Source: Camelus bactrianus (Eukaryota > Chordata > Mammalia > Artiodactyla > Camelidae). Taken from it: a stretch of 64,000 nt of DNA. Below, piece by piece: positions 10,349 through 23,100 of the stretch (the stretch's first letter is position 1; every line of letters begins with the position of its first letter). Under the pieces are notes generated by a model. That model saw only the letters and a program-made list of their open reading frames with translations. It was not told the DNA's origin and ran no database searches. The stretch covers positions 248,001 through 312,000 of the forward strand of contig NW_027413968.1 of assembly GCF_048773025.1 (NCBI RefSeq), read 5' to 3'. The position numbers were made by a program, and so were the translations under genes.

Positions 10349-13300
10349 CTGCCAGGGAACACCTGTGACAACAGGCAGCTGCGTGGGGGGCGGCCCCGAA
10401 CCTCCCCCACACAGTCAGTCGTGTTCCGCTATTCTCAGAGTGGGGAGGTTCCGGCTTCTGTCTGCAGCACCCGGGATTTCCTAGGAGCCTTTCGATTGTC
10501 TTCCCCGAGTCCCTCCCAGTGCGGGGTGCCAGGGAAAGGCGGGGGTTGAGCTGGAAATGCAGGTAGCATCTAGTGCCTCCCCCTGGACAGGGGAGATAAT
10601 TAGCGGACATCCCCCTGCCAGGGAACACCTGTGACACCAGGCAACTGCGTGGAGGTCGGCCCCAAACCTCCGCCACACTGTAAGCCGTGTTCCGGAATTC
10701 TGAGTGTGGGGAGTTTCCGTCTTCGGTCTGCAGCACCCGAGATCTCCTAGGAGCCCTTCGCGTGTCTTCCCCGAGTGCCTCCCAGTGCGGGATGCCAGGG
10801 AAAGTCGGGGGGTGGAATGGAAATTCAAGTAGAATCTAGTGCCTCCCCCTATACAGGGGAGGTAATTAGCGGACTTCCCCCTGCGGGGAACACATGTGAC
10901 ACCAGGCAGCTGCGTGGAGGGCGGCCCTAATCCTCACCCACACAGTCACACTTTTTCCGGAATTCTGAGTGTGGGGAGGTTCCGTCTTCTGTCTGCAGCA
11001 CCCGGGATCTCTTAGGACAATTTCGCGTGTCTTCCCCGAATCCCTCCCAGTGCGGGCTGCCAGGGAAAGGCAGGGTTTGTGCTGGAATTGCAGGTAGCAT
11101 CTAGTGCCTCCCCCTGGACAGGGGATGTAATTAGCGGACTTCCCCCTGCCAGGGAACAACTGTGACACCAGGAATCTGCGTGGAGGGCGGCCCTAAACCT
11201 CACCCACACAGTCACCCGTGTTCCGGAATTCTGAGTGTGGGGAGGTTCCGTCTTATGTCTGCAGCACCCGGGATCTCCAAGGAGCCCTTCGAGAGTCTTC
11301 CCCGAGTCCCTCCCTGTGCGGGCTTCCGGGGAAAGGCGGGGGTTGGTCTGGAAACGCAGGTAGCATCTAGTGCCTCCCCATGGACAGGGGAGGTAATTAG
11401 CGGACTTCCCCTTGAGAGGGAACACCTGTGACACCAGGAAGCTGCGTGGAGGGCGGACCTAAACCTCACCCACACAGTCAGTCGTGTTCCGGAATTCTGA
11501 GTGTGGGGAGGTTCCGTCATCTTATACAGCACCCGGGATCACCTAGGATCCTTTCGCTTGTCTTCCCCGAGTCCCTCCCAGTGCGGCCTGCCGGGAAAAG
11601 GTGGGGGTTGGGCTGGAAATGCAGGCAATATCTAGTGCCTCCCCCTTTACAGGGGAGGTAATTAGCGGACTTCCCCCTGCCAGGGAACACCTGTGACACC
11701 ATGCAGCTGCGTGGAGGACGGCCCCAATTCTCCCTCACACAGTGAGCCGTGTTCTGGAATTCTGAGTGTGGGGAGGTTACGTCTTCTGCCTGCAGCACCC
11801 GGGATCTCCTAGGAGCCATTCGAGGGTCTTCCCCGAGTCCCTCCCAGTGCGGGCCTCCGGGGAAATTTGGAGGTTGAGCTGGAAATGCAGGTAGCATCTA
11901 GTGCCTCCCCCTGGACATGGGAGGTAATTAGCGGAATTCCCCCTGCCAGGGAAAACCTGTGACACCAGGCAGCTGCGTGGAGGGCGGCCCCAAACCTCCC
12001 CCACACAGTCAGCCGTGTTCCGGAATTCTGATTATGGGGAGGTTCCGTCTTCTGTCTGCAGCACCCGGGATCTTCTAGGAGCCCTTTGCGTGTCTTCCCC
12101 GAGTCCCTCCCAGTGCGGGCTGCCGGGGGAAGGCTGGGGTTGGGCTGGAAATACAGGTAGCATCTGGTGCCTCCACCTGGACAGGGTAAGAATTTAGCGG
12201 AATTCCCCCTGCCAGGGAACACCTGTGAAACCAGGCAGCTGCTTGGAGGGCGGCCCCAAAACTCCCCCATACAGTCAGCCGTGTTCCGGAATACTGAGTG
12301 TGGGAAGGTTCCGTCTTCTGTCTGCAGCACCTGGGATCTCCTAGGAGCCCTTCGCGATTTTTCCCGGGTCCCCCCTATTGCGGGCTTCCGGGGAAAAGCG
12401 GGGGTTGGGCTGGAAATGCAGGTAGCATCTAGTGCCTCTCACTGCACAGGGGAGGTTTTTAGCGGACTTCCTCCTGCCACGGAACACCTGTGACATCAGG
12501 CAGCTGCGTGGAGGGCGGCCCAAATCTCTCCCACACAGTCAGCCGTGTTCCGGAATTCTGAGTCTGTGGAGGTTCCGTCATCTCTATGCAGCACCCGGGA
12601 TCTCCTAGGAGCCCATTGCGTGATTTCCCAGAGTGCCTCCCGGTTAGTGCTGCCGGGCAAAGGCGGGGGTTGGGCTGGAAATGCAGGTAGCATCTAGTGC
12701 CTCCCCCTGGAAGGGGAGGTATTTAGCAGAATTCACCCTGCCAGGGAACACCTGTGACACCAAGCAGCTGCGTGGAGGGCGGCCCCAAACCTCCCAAACA
12801 CAGTCAGCCGAGTTCCGGAATTCTGAGTGTGGGGAGGTTCCGTCTTCTCTCTGCAGCACCCGGGATCTCCTAGGAGCCCTTAGCGTGTTTTCCCGATTCT
12901 TTCCCAGTGCGGGCTGTAGGGGAAATGCGGGGGTTGGCCTGGAAATGCAGGTAAAATCTAGTGCCTCCCCCTGGAGAGGGGAGGAAATTAGCCGACTTCC
13001 CCCTGCCAGGGAACACGTGTGACACCAGGCAGCTGCGTGGGTGTTGTCCCCAATCCTCCCCCACACAGTCAGCCGTGTTCCGGAATTCTAAGATTAGGGA
13101 GGTTCCGTCTTCTGTCTGCAGAACCCGGGATCCCCTAGGAGCACTTCGCTTGTCTTCCCCGAGTCCCTCCCACTGTGGGCTGCCGGGGAAAGGCGGGGGT
13201 TGAGCTGAAAAAACAGGTAGCATCTAGTGCCTCCCCCTGGAAGGGGAGGTAATTAGCAGAATTCACCCTGCCAGGGAACACCTGTGACACCAAGCAGCTG

Positions 13301-16300
13301 CGTGGAGTGCGGCCCCAAACCTCCCAAACACAGTCAGCCGAGTTCCGGAATTCTGAGTGTGGGGAGGTTCCGTCTTCTCTCTGCAGCACCCGGGATCTCC
13401 TAGGAGCCCTTAGCGTGTTTTCCCGATTCTTTCCCAGTGCGGGCTGCAGGGGAAATGCGGGGGTTGGCCTGGAAATGCAGGTAAAATCTAGTGCCTCCCC
13501 CTGGAGAGGGGAGGAAATTAGCCGAATTCCCCCTGCCATGGAACACGTGTGACACCAGGCAGCTGCGTGGGTGTTGTCCCCAAACCTCCCCCACACAGTC
13601 AGCCGTGTTCCGGAATTCTAAGATTAGGGAGGTTCCGTCTTCTGTCTGCAGAACCCGGGATCCCCTAGGAGCACTTCGCTTGTCTTCACCGAGTCCCTCC
13701 CAGTGCGGGCTGCCAGGGAAAGGCGGGGGTTGGGCTGGAAATGCAGGTAGACTCTAGTGCCTCCCCCTGACAGTGGAGGTAGTTAGCGGAATTCCCCCTG
13801 CCAGGGAACATCTGTGACACCAGTCAGCTGCGTGGAGGGGACCCGAACCTCGTCCACACAGTCAGCCGTTTTCCGGAATTCTGAGTGTGGGGAGGTTCCG
13901 TCTTCTGTCTGCAGCACCCGGGATCTTCTAGGAGCCCTTTGCGTGTCTTCCCCGAGTCCCTCCCAGTGCGGGCTGCCGGGGGAAGGCTGGGGTTGGGCTG
14001 GAAATACAGGTAGCATCTGGTGCCTCCACCTGGACAGGGTAAGAATTTAGCGGAATTCCCCCTGCCAGGGAACACCTGTGAAACCAGGCAGCTGCTTGGA
14101 GGGCGGCCCCAAAACTCCCCCATACAGTCAGCCGTGTTCCGGAATACTGAGTGTGGGAAGGTTCCGTCTTCTGTCTGCAGCACCTGGGATCTCCTAGGAG
14201 CCCTTCGCTTGTCTTCCCCGAGTGCCTCCCAATGGGGGCTGCCGGGGAATTGCGGGGGTTGAGCTGGAAATGCAGGTAGCATCTAGTGCCTCCCCCAGGA
14301 CAGGGGAGGTAATTAGCGGACTTCCCTGCCAGGGAACACCTGTGACACCAGGCAACTGCGTGGAGGTCGGCCCCAATCCTCCGCCACACAGTAAGCCGTG
14401 TTCCGGAATTCTGAGTGTGGGGAGGTTCCGTCTTCGGTCTGCAGCACCCGAGATCCCCTAGGAGCCCTTCGCGTGTCTTCCCCGAGTGCCTCACAGTGCG
14501 GGCTGCCAGGGAAAGTCGGGGGGTGGAATGGAAATGCAAGTAGAATCAAGTGCCTCCCCCTGTACAGGGGAGGTAATTAGCGGACTTCCCCCTGCGGAAA
14601 ACACATGTGACACCAGGCAGCTGCGTGGAGGGCGGCCCTAAACCTCCCCCAAACAGTCAGCCGTGTTCCGGAATTCTGAGTGTGGGGAGGTTCCGTCTTC
14701 TGTCTGCAGCACCCGGGATCTCCTAGGAGAATTTCGCTTGTCTTCCCCGACTCCCTCCCAGTGCGGCCTACCTGGAAAAGGTGGGGGTTGGGCTGGAAAT
14801 GCAGTCAATATCTAGTGCCTCCCCCTTTACAGGGGAGGTAATTAGCGGACTTCCCCCTGCCAGGGAACACCTGTGACAACATGCAGCTGCGTGGAGGGCG
14901 GCCCCAATTCTCCCTCACACAGTGAGCCGTGTTCTGGAATTCTGAGTGTGGGGAGGTTACGTCTTCTGCCTGCAGCACCCGGGATCTCCTAGGAGCCCTT
15001 CGAGGTTCTTCCCCGAGTCCCTCCCACTGCGGGCTGCCGGGGAAATTTGGGGGTTGAGCTGGAAATGCAGGTAGCATCTAGTGCCTCCCCCTGGACATGG
15101 GAGGTAATTAGCGGAATTCCCCCTGCCAGGGAAAACCTGTGACACCAGGCAGCTGCGTGGAGGGCGGCCCCAAACCTCCCCCACACAGTCAGCCGTGTTC
15201 CGGAATTCTGATTATGGGGAGGTTCCGTCTTCTGTCTGCAGCACCCGGGATCATCTAGGAGCCATTTGCGTGTCTTTCCCGATTCCCTCCCAGTGCGGGC
15301 TGCCGGGGGAAGGCTGGGGTTGGGCTGGAAATACAGGTAGCATCTGGTGCCTCCACCTGGACTGGGTATGTAATTAGAGGGATTCCCCATGCCAGGGATC
15401 ACCTGTGACACCAGGCAGCTGCATGGAGGGCGGCGACAAAACTCCCCCACACAGTCCGCCGTGTTCCGGAATTCTGAGTGTGGGGAGGTTCCGACTTCTG
15501 TCTGCAGCGCCCGAATCTCCTAGGAGCCCTTCGCGTGTCTTCCCAGAGTGCCTCCCATTTCGGGCTGCCGGGGAAATCGGGGGTTTGGCTGGAAATGCAG
15601 GTAGCAACTAGTGCCTCCCCCTGGAAAGGGGAGAAAATTAGCGGACTTCCCCCTGAGAGTGAACAGCTGTTACCTCAGGCAGCTGCGTGGAGGGCAGCCC
15701 TAAATCTCACCAACACAGTCAGATGTGTTCCGGAATTCTGAGTGTGGGGAGGTTCCGTCTTCTTTCTGCAGCAACCGGGATTTCCTAGGAGCACTTCGCG
15801 TGTCTTCCCCGAGTGCCTCCCAGTGCGGGCTGCCAGGGAAAGGCGGGGGTTGGGCTGGAAATGCAGGTAGCATCTAGTGCATCCCCCTGGACAGGGGAGG
15901 TAATTAGTGGACTTCCCCCTGCCAGGGAAAACTTGTGACACCAGGCAGCTGCGTGGAGGGCGGCCCCAAACATCCCCTACACAGGCAGCCGTGTTCCGGT
16001 ATTCTGAGTGTGGGGAGTTTCCGTCTTCTGTCTGCAGCACCAGGGATCTCCTAGGAGCCATTCGAGTGTCTTCCCCGAGTGCCTCCCAGTGCGAGCTTCC
16101 GGGGAAAGGCTGGGGTTGGTCTGGAAATGCAAGTAGCATCTAGTACCTAACTCTGGACCAGGGAGGTAATTAGCGGACTTCCCCCTGCCAGGGAACACCT
16201 GTGAAACCAGGCAGCTGCGTGGAGGGAGGCCCTAATCCTCACCCACACAGTCACACTTTTTCCGGAATTCTGAGTTTGGGGAGGTTCCGTCTTCTGTCTG

Positions 16301-19300
16301 CAGCACCCGGGATCTCTTAGGAGAATTTCGCATGTCTTCCCCGAATCCCTCCCAGTTCGGGCTGCCGGGGAAAGGCAGGGTTTGTGCTGGAATTGCAGGT
16401 AGCATCTAGTGCCTCCCCCTGGACAAGGGAGGTAATTAGCGGACTTCCCACTGCCAGGGAACATCTGTGACACCATGCAGCTTCGTGGAGGGCGGCCCCA
16501 GCCTCCCCCACACAGTCAGCCGTGTTCCAGAATTCTGAGGGTGGGGAGGTTCCATCTTCTGTCTGTAGCACCCTGGGTCTCCTAGGAGCCCTTCGCGTGT
16601 CTTCCCCGAGTCCCTCCAAGTGCGGGTTGCCGGGGAAATTCGGGGGAGTGGCAGGAAATGCAGGTAAAATCTAGTGCCTCCCCCTGGACAGGGGAGGGAA
16701 TTAGCGGAATTCCCCCTGCCAGGGAACACCTGTGACACCAGGCAGCTGCGTGGGGGGCGGCCCCGAACCTCCCCCACACAGTCAGCCCTGTTCCGCTATT
16801 CTCAGAGTGGGGAGGTTCCGGCTTCTGTCTGCAGCACCCGCGATCGCCTAGGAGCCCTTCGCTTGTCTTCCCCGAGTCATTCCCAGTGCGGGCTGCCGGG
16901 AAATGCGGGGGTTGGGCTGGAAATTCAGGTAGAATCTAGTACCTCCCCCTGGACACGGGAGGTAATTAGCGGACTTCCCCCTGCCAGGGAACACCTGTGA
17001 CACCAGGCAGCTGCGTGGGGGGCGGCCCCGAACCTTCCCCACACAGTCAGGCGTGTTCCGCTATTCTCAGAGTGGGGAGGTTCCGGCTTCTGTCTGCAGC
17101 ACCCGGGATTTCCTAGGAGCCTTTCGAGTGTCTTCCCTGAGTCCCTCACAATGCGGGGTGCCAGGGAAAGGCGGGGGTTGAGCTGGAAATGCAGGTAGCA
17201 TCTAGTGCCTCCCCCTGGACAGGGGAGGTAATTAGCGGAATTCCCCCTGCCAGGGAACACCTGTGACACCAGGCAACTGCGTGGAGTTCGGCCCCAATCC
17301 TCCGCCACACAGTAAGCCGTGTTCCGGAATTCTGAGTGTGGGGAGGTTCCGTCTTCGGTCTGCAGCACCCGAGATCTCCTAGGAGCCCTTCGCGTGTCTT
17401 CCCCGAGTGCCTCACATTGCGGGCTGCCAGGGAAAGTCGGGGGGTGGAATGGAAATGCAAGTAGAATCTAGTGCCTCCCCCTGTACAGGGGAGGTAATTA
17501 GCGGACTTCCCCCTGCGGAAAACACATGTGACACCAGGCAGCTGCGTGGAGGGCGGCCCTAAACCTCCCCCAAACAGTCAGCCGTGTTCCGGAATTCTGA
17601 GTGTGGGGAGGTTCCGTCTTCTGTCTGCAGCACCCGGGATCTCCTAGGAGAATTTCGCTTGTCTTCCCCGAGTCCCTCCCAGTGCGGCCTGCCGGGAAAA
17701 GGTGGGGGGTGGGCTGGAAATGCAGGCAATATCTAGTGCCTCCCCCTTTACAGGGGAGGTAATTAGCGGACTTCCCCCTGCCAGGGAACACCTGTGACAC
17801 CATGCAGCTGCGTGGAGGGCGGCCCCAATTCTCCCTCACACAGTGAGCCGTGTTCTGGAATTCTGAGTGTGGGGAGGTTACGTCTTCTGCCTGCAGCACC
17901 CGGGATCTCCTAGGAGCCATTCGAGGGTCTTCCCCGAGTCCCTCCCAGTGCGGGCCTCCGGGGAAATTTGGATGTTGAGCTGGAAATGCAGGTAGCATCT
18001 AGTGCCTCCCCCTGGACATGGGAGGTAATTAGCGGAATTCCCCCTGCCAGGGAAAACCTGTGACACCAGGCAGCTGCGTGGAGGGCGGCCCCAAACCTCC
18101 CCCACACAGTCAGCCGTGTTCCGGAATTTTGATTATGGGGAGGTTCCGTCTTCTGTCTGCAGCACCCGGGATCTTCTAGGAGCGCTTTGCGTGACTTCCC
18201 CGAGTCCCTCCCAGTGCGGGCTGCCGGGGGAAGGCTGGGGTTGGGCTGGAAATACAGGTAGCATCTGGTGCCTCCACCTGGACAGGGTAAGAATTTAGCG
18301 GACTTCCCCCTGCCAGGGAACACCTGTGACACCAGGCAACTGCTTGGAGGGCGGCCCAAAAACTCCCCCATACAGTCAGCCGTGTTCCGGAATACTGAGT
18401 GTGGGAAGGTTCCGTCTTCTGTCTGCAGCGCCTGGGATCTCCTAGGAGCCCTTCACGATTTTTCCCGGGTCCCCCCCCATTGCGGGCTTCCGGGGAAAAG
18501 CGGGGGTTGGGCTGGAAATGCAGGTAGCATCTAGTGCCTCTCACTGCACAGGGGAGGATTTTAGCGGACTTCCTCCTGCCACGGAACACCTGTGACACCA
18601 GGCAGCTGCGTGGAGGGCGGCCCCAAATCTCTCCCACACAGTCAGTCGTGTTCCGGAATTCTGAGTCTGTGGAGGTTCCGTCATCTCTATGCAGCACCCG
18701 GGATCTCCTAGGAGCCCATTGCGTGATTTCCCAGAGTGCCTCCCGGTTAGTGCTGCCCGGGAAAGGCGGGGGTTGGGCTGGAAATGCAGGTAGCATCTAG
18801 TGCCTCCCCCTGGACCGGGGAGGTAATTAGCGGAATTCCCCCTGCCAGGGAACACCTGTGACACCAGGAAGCTGCGTGGAGGGCGGCCCCAAATCTCCCA
18901 AACACAGTCAGCCGAGTTCCGGAATTCTGAGTGTGGGGAGGTTCCGTCTTCTGTCTGCAGCACCCGGGATCTCCTAAGAGCCCTTCGAGTGTCTTCCCCG
19001 ATTCCCTCCCAGTGCGGGCTGCCGGGGAAAGGCGGGGGTTGGCCTGGAAACGCAGGTAGCATCTAGTGCCTCCCCATGGACAGGGGAGGTAATTAGCGGA
19101 CTTCACCTTGCGAGGGAACACCTGTGACACCAGGAAGCTGCGTGGAGGGCGGCCCTAAACCTCACACACACAGTCACCCGTGTTCCAGAAATTTGAGTCT
19201 GGGGAGGATCCGTCTTCTGTCTGCAGCACCCGGGATCTCCTAGGAGCCTTTCGAGTGTCTTCCCTGAGTCCCACCCAGGTCGGGCTGCCGGGGAAAGGCG

Positions 19301-20170
19301 GGGGTTTGCCTAGAAAAGCAGGTAGCATCTAGTGCCTCCCCATGGACAGGGGAGGTAATTAGCGGACTTCCCCTTGCGAGGGAACACCTGTGACACCAGG
19401 AAGCTGCGTGGAGGGCGGCCCTAAACCTCACCCACACAGTCACCATTGTTCCGGAACTCTGAGGGTGGGGAGGTTCCGTCTTCTGTCTGCAGCACCCGGG
19501 ATCTCCTAGGAGCCCTTCAAGTGTCTTCCACGAGTCCCTCACATTGCGGGCTGCCGGGGAAAGGTGGGGGTTGGGCTGGAAACGCAGGTAGCTTCTAGTG
19601 CCTCCCCATGGACTGGGGAGGTAATTAGCGGACTTCCCCTTGCGAGGGAACACCTGTGACACCAGGAAGCTTCGTGGAGGGCGGCCCTAAACCTCACCCA
19701 CACAGTCACCCGTGTTCCGGAATTCTGAGTGTGGGGAGGTCCCGTCTTCTGTCTGCAGCACCCGGGATCTCCTAGGAGCCCTTCGAGAGTCTTCCCAGAG
19801 TCCCTCCCAGTGCGGGCTGCCGGGGAAAGACGGGGGTAGGGCTGGAAGCGCAGGTAGCATCTAGTGCCTCCCCCTGGACAGGGTAGGTAATTAGCGGTCT
19901 TCCCCCTGCCAGGGAAAACCTGTGACACCAGGTAGCTGCATGGAGTGCGGCCCCAATCCTCCCCCACTCAATCAGCCGTGTTCCGCAATTCTGAGTATGG
20001 GGAGGTTCCGTCTTCTGTCTGCAGCACCCGCGATCGCCTAGGAGCCCTTCGCGTGTCTTCCCCGAGTCCTTCCCAGTGCGGGCTGCCGGGAAATGCGGGG
20101 GTTGGGCTGGAAATTCAGGTAGCATCTAGTACCTCCCCCTGGACAGGGGAGGTAATTAGCGGACTTCCCC
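10349..20170 (+). repeat. Higher-order repeat copy 2 (37 monomers, 9822 bp)
   Basis: This copy begins with the monomer type carrying gtgttccgctattctcag and ends just before the next such monomer of the same type at 20171. Its 37 monomers have nearly all different sequences. The same series recurs in copy 3 at an offset of 9822 for the first monomers and 10087-10088 afterwards, because copy 3 has one additional monomer at 21234-21764. Together with copy 3 it is the cleanest view of the basic unit. Confidence 0.92.
12209..14061 (+). repeat. Heptamer sub-unit (1853 bp), HOR copy 2
   Basis: Same seven types in the same order as 1861-3713, at an offset of 10348. I saw no difference in the stretches compared. 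Confidence 0.88.
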
Positions 20171-23100
20171 CTGCCAGGGAACACCTGTGACAACAGGCAG
20201 CTGCGTGGGGGGCGGCCCCGAACCTCCCCCACACAGTCAGTCGTGTTCCGCTATTCTCAGAGTGGGGAGGTTCCGGCTTCTGTCTGCAGCACCCGGGATT
20301 TCCTAGGAGCCTTTCGATTGTCTTCCCCGAGTCCCTCCCAGTGCGGGGTGCCAGGGAAAGGCGGGGGTTGAGCTGGAAATGCAGGTAGCATCTAGTGCCT
20401 CCCCCTGGACAGGGGAGATAATTAGCGGACATCCCCCTGCCAGGGAACACCTGTGACACCAGGCAACTGCGTGGAGGTCGGCCCCAAACCTCCGCCACAC
20501 TGTAAGCCGTGTTCCGGAATTCTGAGTGTGGGGAGTTTCCGTCTTCGGTCTGCAGCACCCGAGATCTCCTAGGAGCCCTTCGCGTGTCTTCCCCGAGTGC
20601 CTCCCAGTGCGAGATGCCAGGGAAAGTCGGGGGGTGGAATCGAAATTCAAGTAGAATCTAGTGCCTCCCCCTATACAGGGGAGGTAATTAGCGGACTTCC
20701 CCCTGCGGGGAACACATGTGACACCAGGCAGCTGCGTGGAGGGCGGCCCTAATCCTCACCCACACAGTCACACTTTTTCCGGAATTCTGAGTGTGGGGAG
20801 GTTCCGTCTTCTGTCTGCAGCACCCGGGATCTCTTAGGACAATTTCGCGTGTCTTCCCCGAATCCCTCCCAGTGCGGGCTGCCAGGGAAAGGCAGGGTTT
20901 GTGCTGGAATTGCAGGTAGCATCTAGTGCCTCCCCCTGGACAGGGGATGTAATTAGCGGACTTCCCCCTGCCAGGGAACAACTGTGACACCAGGAATCTG
21001 CGTGGAGGGCGGTCCTAAACCTCACCCACACAGTCACCCGTGTTCCGGAATTCTGAGTGTGGGGAGGTTCCGTCTTATGTCTGCAGCACCCGGGATCTCC
21101 AAGGAGCCCTTCGAGAGTCTTCCCCGAGTCCCTCCCTGTGCGGGCTTCCGGGGAAAGGCGGGGGTTGGTCTGGAAACGCAGGTAGCATCTAGTGCCTCCC
21201 CATGGACAGGGGAGGTAATTAGCGGACTTCCCCTTGAGAGGGAACACCTGTGACACCAGGAAGCTGCGTGGAGGGCGGACCTAAACCTCACCCACACAGT
21301 CAGTCGTGTTCCGGAATTCTGAGTGTGGGGAGGTTCCGTCTTATGTCTGCAGCACCCGGGATCTCCTTGGAGCCCTTCGAGAGTCTTCCCCGAGTCCCTC
21401 CCAGTGCGGGCTGCCGGGGAAAGGCGGGGGTAGGGCTGGAAGCACAGGTAGCATCTAGTGCCTCCCCCTGGACAGGGGAGGTAATTAGCGGACTTCCCCC
21501 TGCCAGGGAAAACCTGTGACACCAGGCAGCTGCGTGGAGGGCGGCCCCAAACCTCGCCCACACAGTCAGCCGTGTTTCGGAATTCTGAGTGTGGGGAGGT
21601 TCCGTCATCTTATACAGCACCCGGGATCACCTAGGATCCTTTCGCTTGTCTTCCCCGAGTCCCTCCCAGTGCGGCCTGCCGGGAAAAGGTGGGGGTTGGG
21701 CTGGAAATGCAGGCAATATCTAGTGCCTCCCCCTTTACAGGGGAGGTAATTAGCGGACTTCCCCCTGCCAGGGAACACCTGTGACACCATGCAGCTGCGT
21801 GGAGGACGGCCCCAATTCTCCCTCACACAGTGAGCCGTGTTCTGGAATTCTGAGTGTGGGGAGGTTACGTCTTCTGCCTGCAGCACCCGGGATCTCCTAG
21901 GAGCCATTCGAGGGTCTTCCCCGAGTCCCTCCCAGTGCGGGCCTCCGGGGAAATTTGGAGGTTGAGCTGGAAATGCAGGTAGCATCTAGTGCCTCCCCCT
22001 GGACATGGGAGGTAATTAGCGGAATTCCCCCTGCCAGGGAAAACCTGTGACACCAGGCAGCTGCGTGGAGGGCGGCCCCAAACCTCCCCCACACAGTCAG
22101 CCGTGTTCCGGAATTCTGATTATGGGGAGGTTCCGTCTTCTGTCTGCAGCACCCGGGATCTTCTAGGAGCCCTTTGCGTGTCTTCCCCGAGTCCCTCCCA
22201 GTGCGGGCTGCCGGGGGAAGGCTGGGGTTGGGCTGGAAATACAGGTAGCATCTGGTGCCTCCACCTGGACAGGGTAAGAATTTAGCGGAATTCCCCCTGC
22301 CAGGGAACACCTGTGAAACCAGGCAGCTGCTTGGAGGGCGGCCCCAAAACTCCCCCATACAGTCAGCCGTGTTCCGGAATACTGAGTGTGGGAAGGTTCC
22401 GTCTTCTGTCTGCAGCACCTGGGATCTCCTAGGAGCCCTTCGCGATTTTTCCCGGGTCCCCCCTATTGCGGGCTTCCGGGGAAAAGCGGGGGTTGGGCTG
22501 GAAATGCAGGTAGCATCTAGTGCCTCTCACTGCACAGGGGAGGATTTAGCGGACTTCCTCCTGCCACGGAACACCTGTGACATCAGGCAGCTGCGTGGAG
22601 GGCGGCCCAAATCTCTCCCACACAGTCAGCCGTGTTCCGGAATTCTGAGTCTGTGGAGGTTCCGTCATCTCTATGCAGCACCCGGGATCTCCTAGGAGCC
22701 CATTGCGTGATTTCCCAGAGTGCCTCCCGGTTAGTGCTGCCGGGCAAAGGCGGGGGTTGGGCTGGAAATGCAGGTAGCATCTAGTGCCTCCCCCTGGAAG
22801 GGGAGGTATTTAGCAGAATTCACCCTGCCAGGGAACACCTGTGACACCAAGCAGCTGCGTGGAGGGCGGCCCCAAACCTCCCAAACACAGTCAGCCGAGT
22901 TCCGGAATTCTGAGTGTGGGGAGGTTCCGTCTTCTCTCTGCAGCACCCGGGATCTCCTAGGAGCCCTTAGCGTGTTTTCCCGAATCTTTCCCAGTGCGGG
23001 CTGTAGGGGAAATGCGGGGGTTGGCCTGGAAATGCAGGTAAAATCTAGTGCCTCCCCCTGGAGAGGGGAGGAAATTAGCCGACTTCCCCCTGCCAGGGAA

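Noticed and set aside
13928-14539. 203-codon open frame on the minus strand, and similar ones (for example 206 codons at 40745-41365)
   Set aside because: The frames recur with the repeat period, overlap frames on both strands, change frame from monomer to monomer because 265-266 is not a multiple of three, and show no known domain. They reflect a low stop-codon density in G+C-rich repeats.
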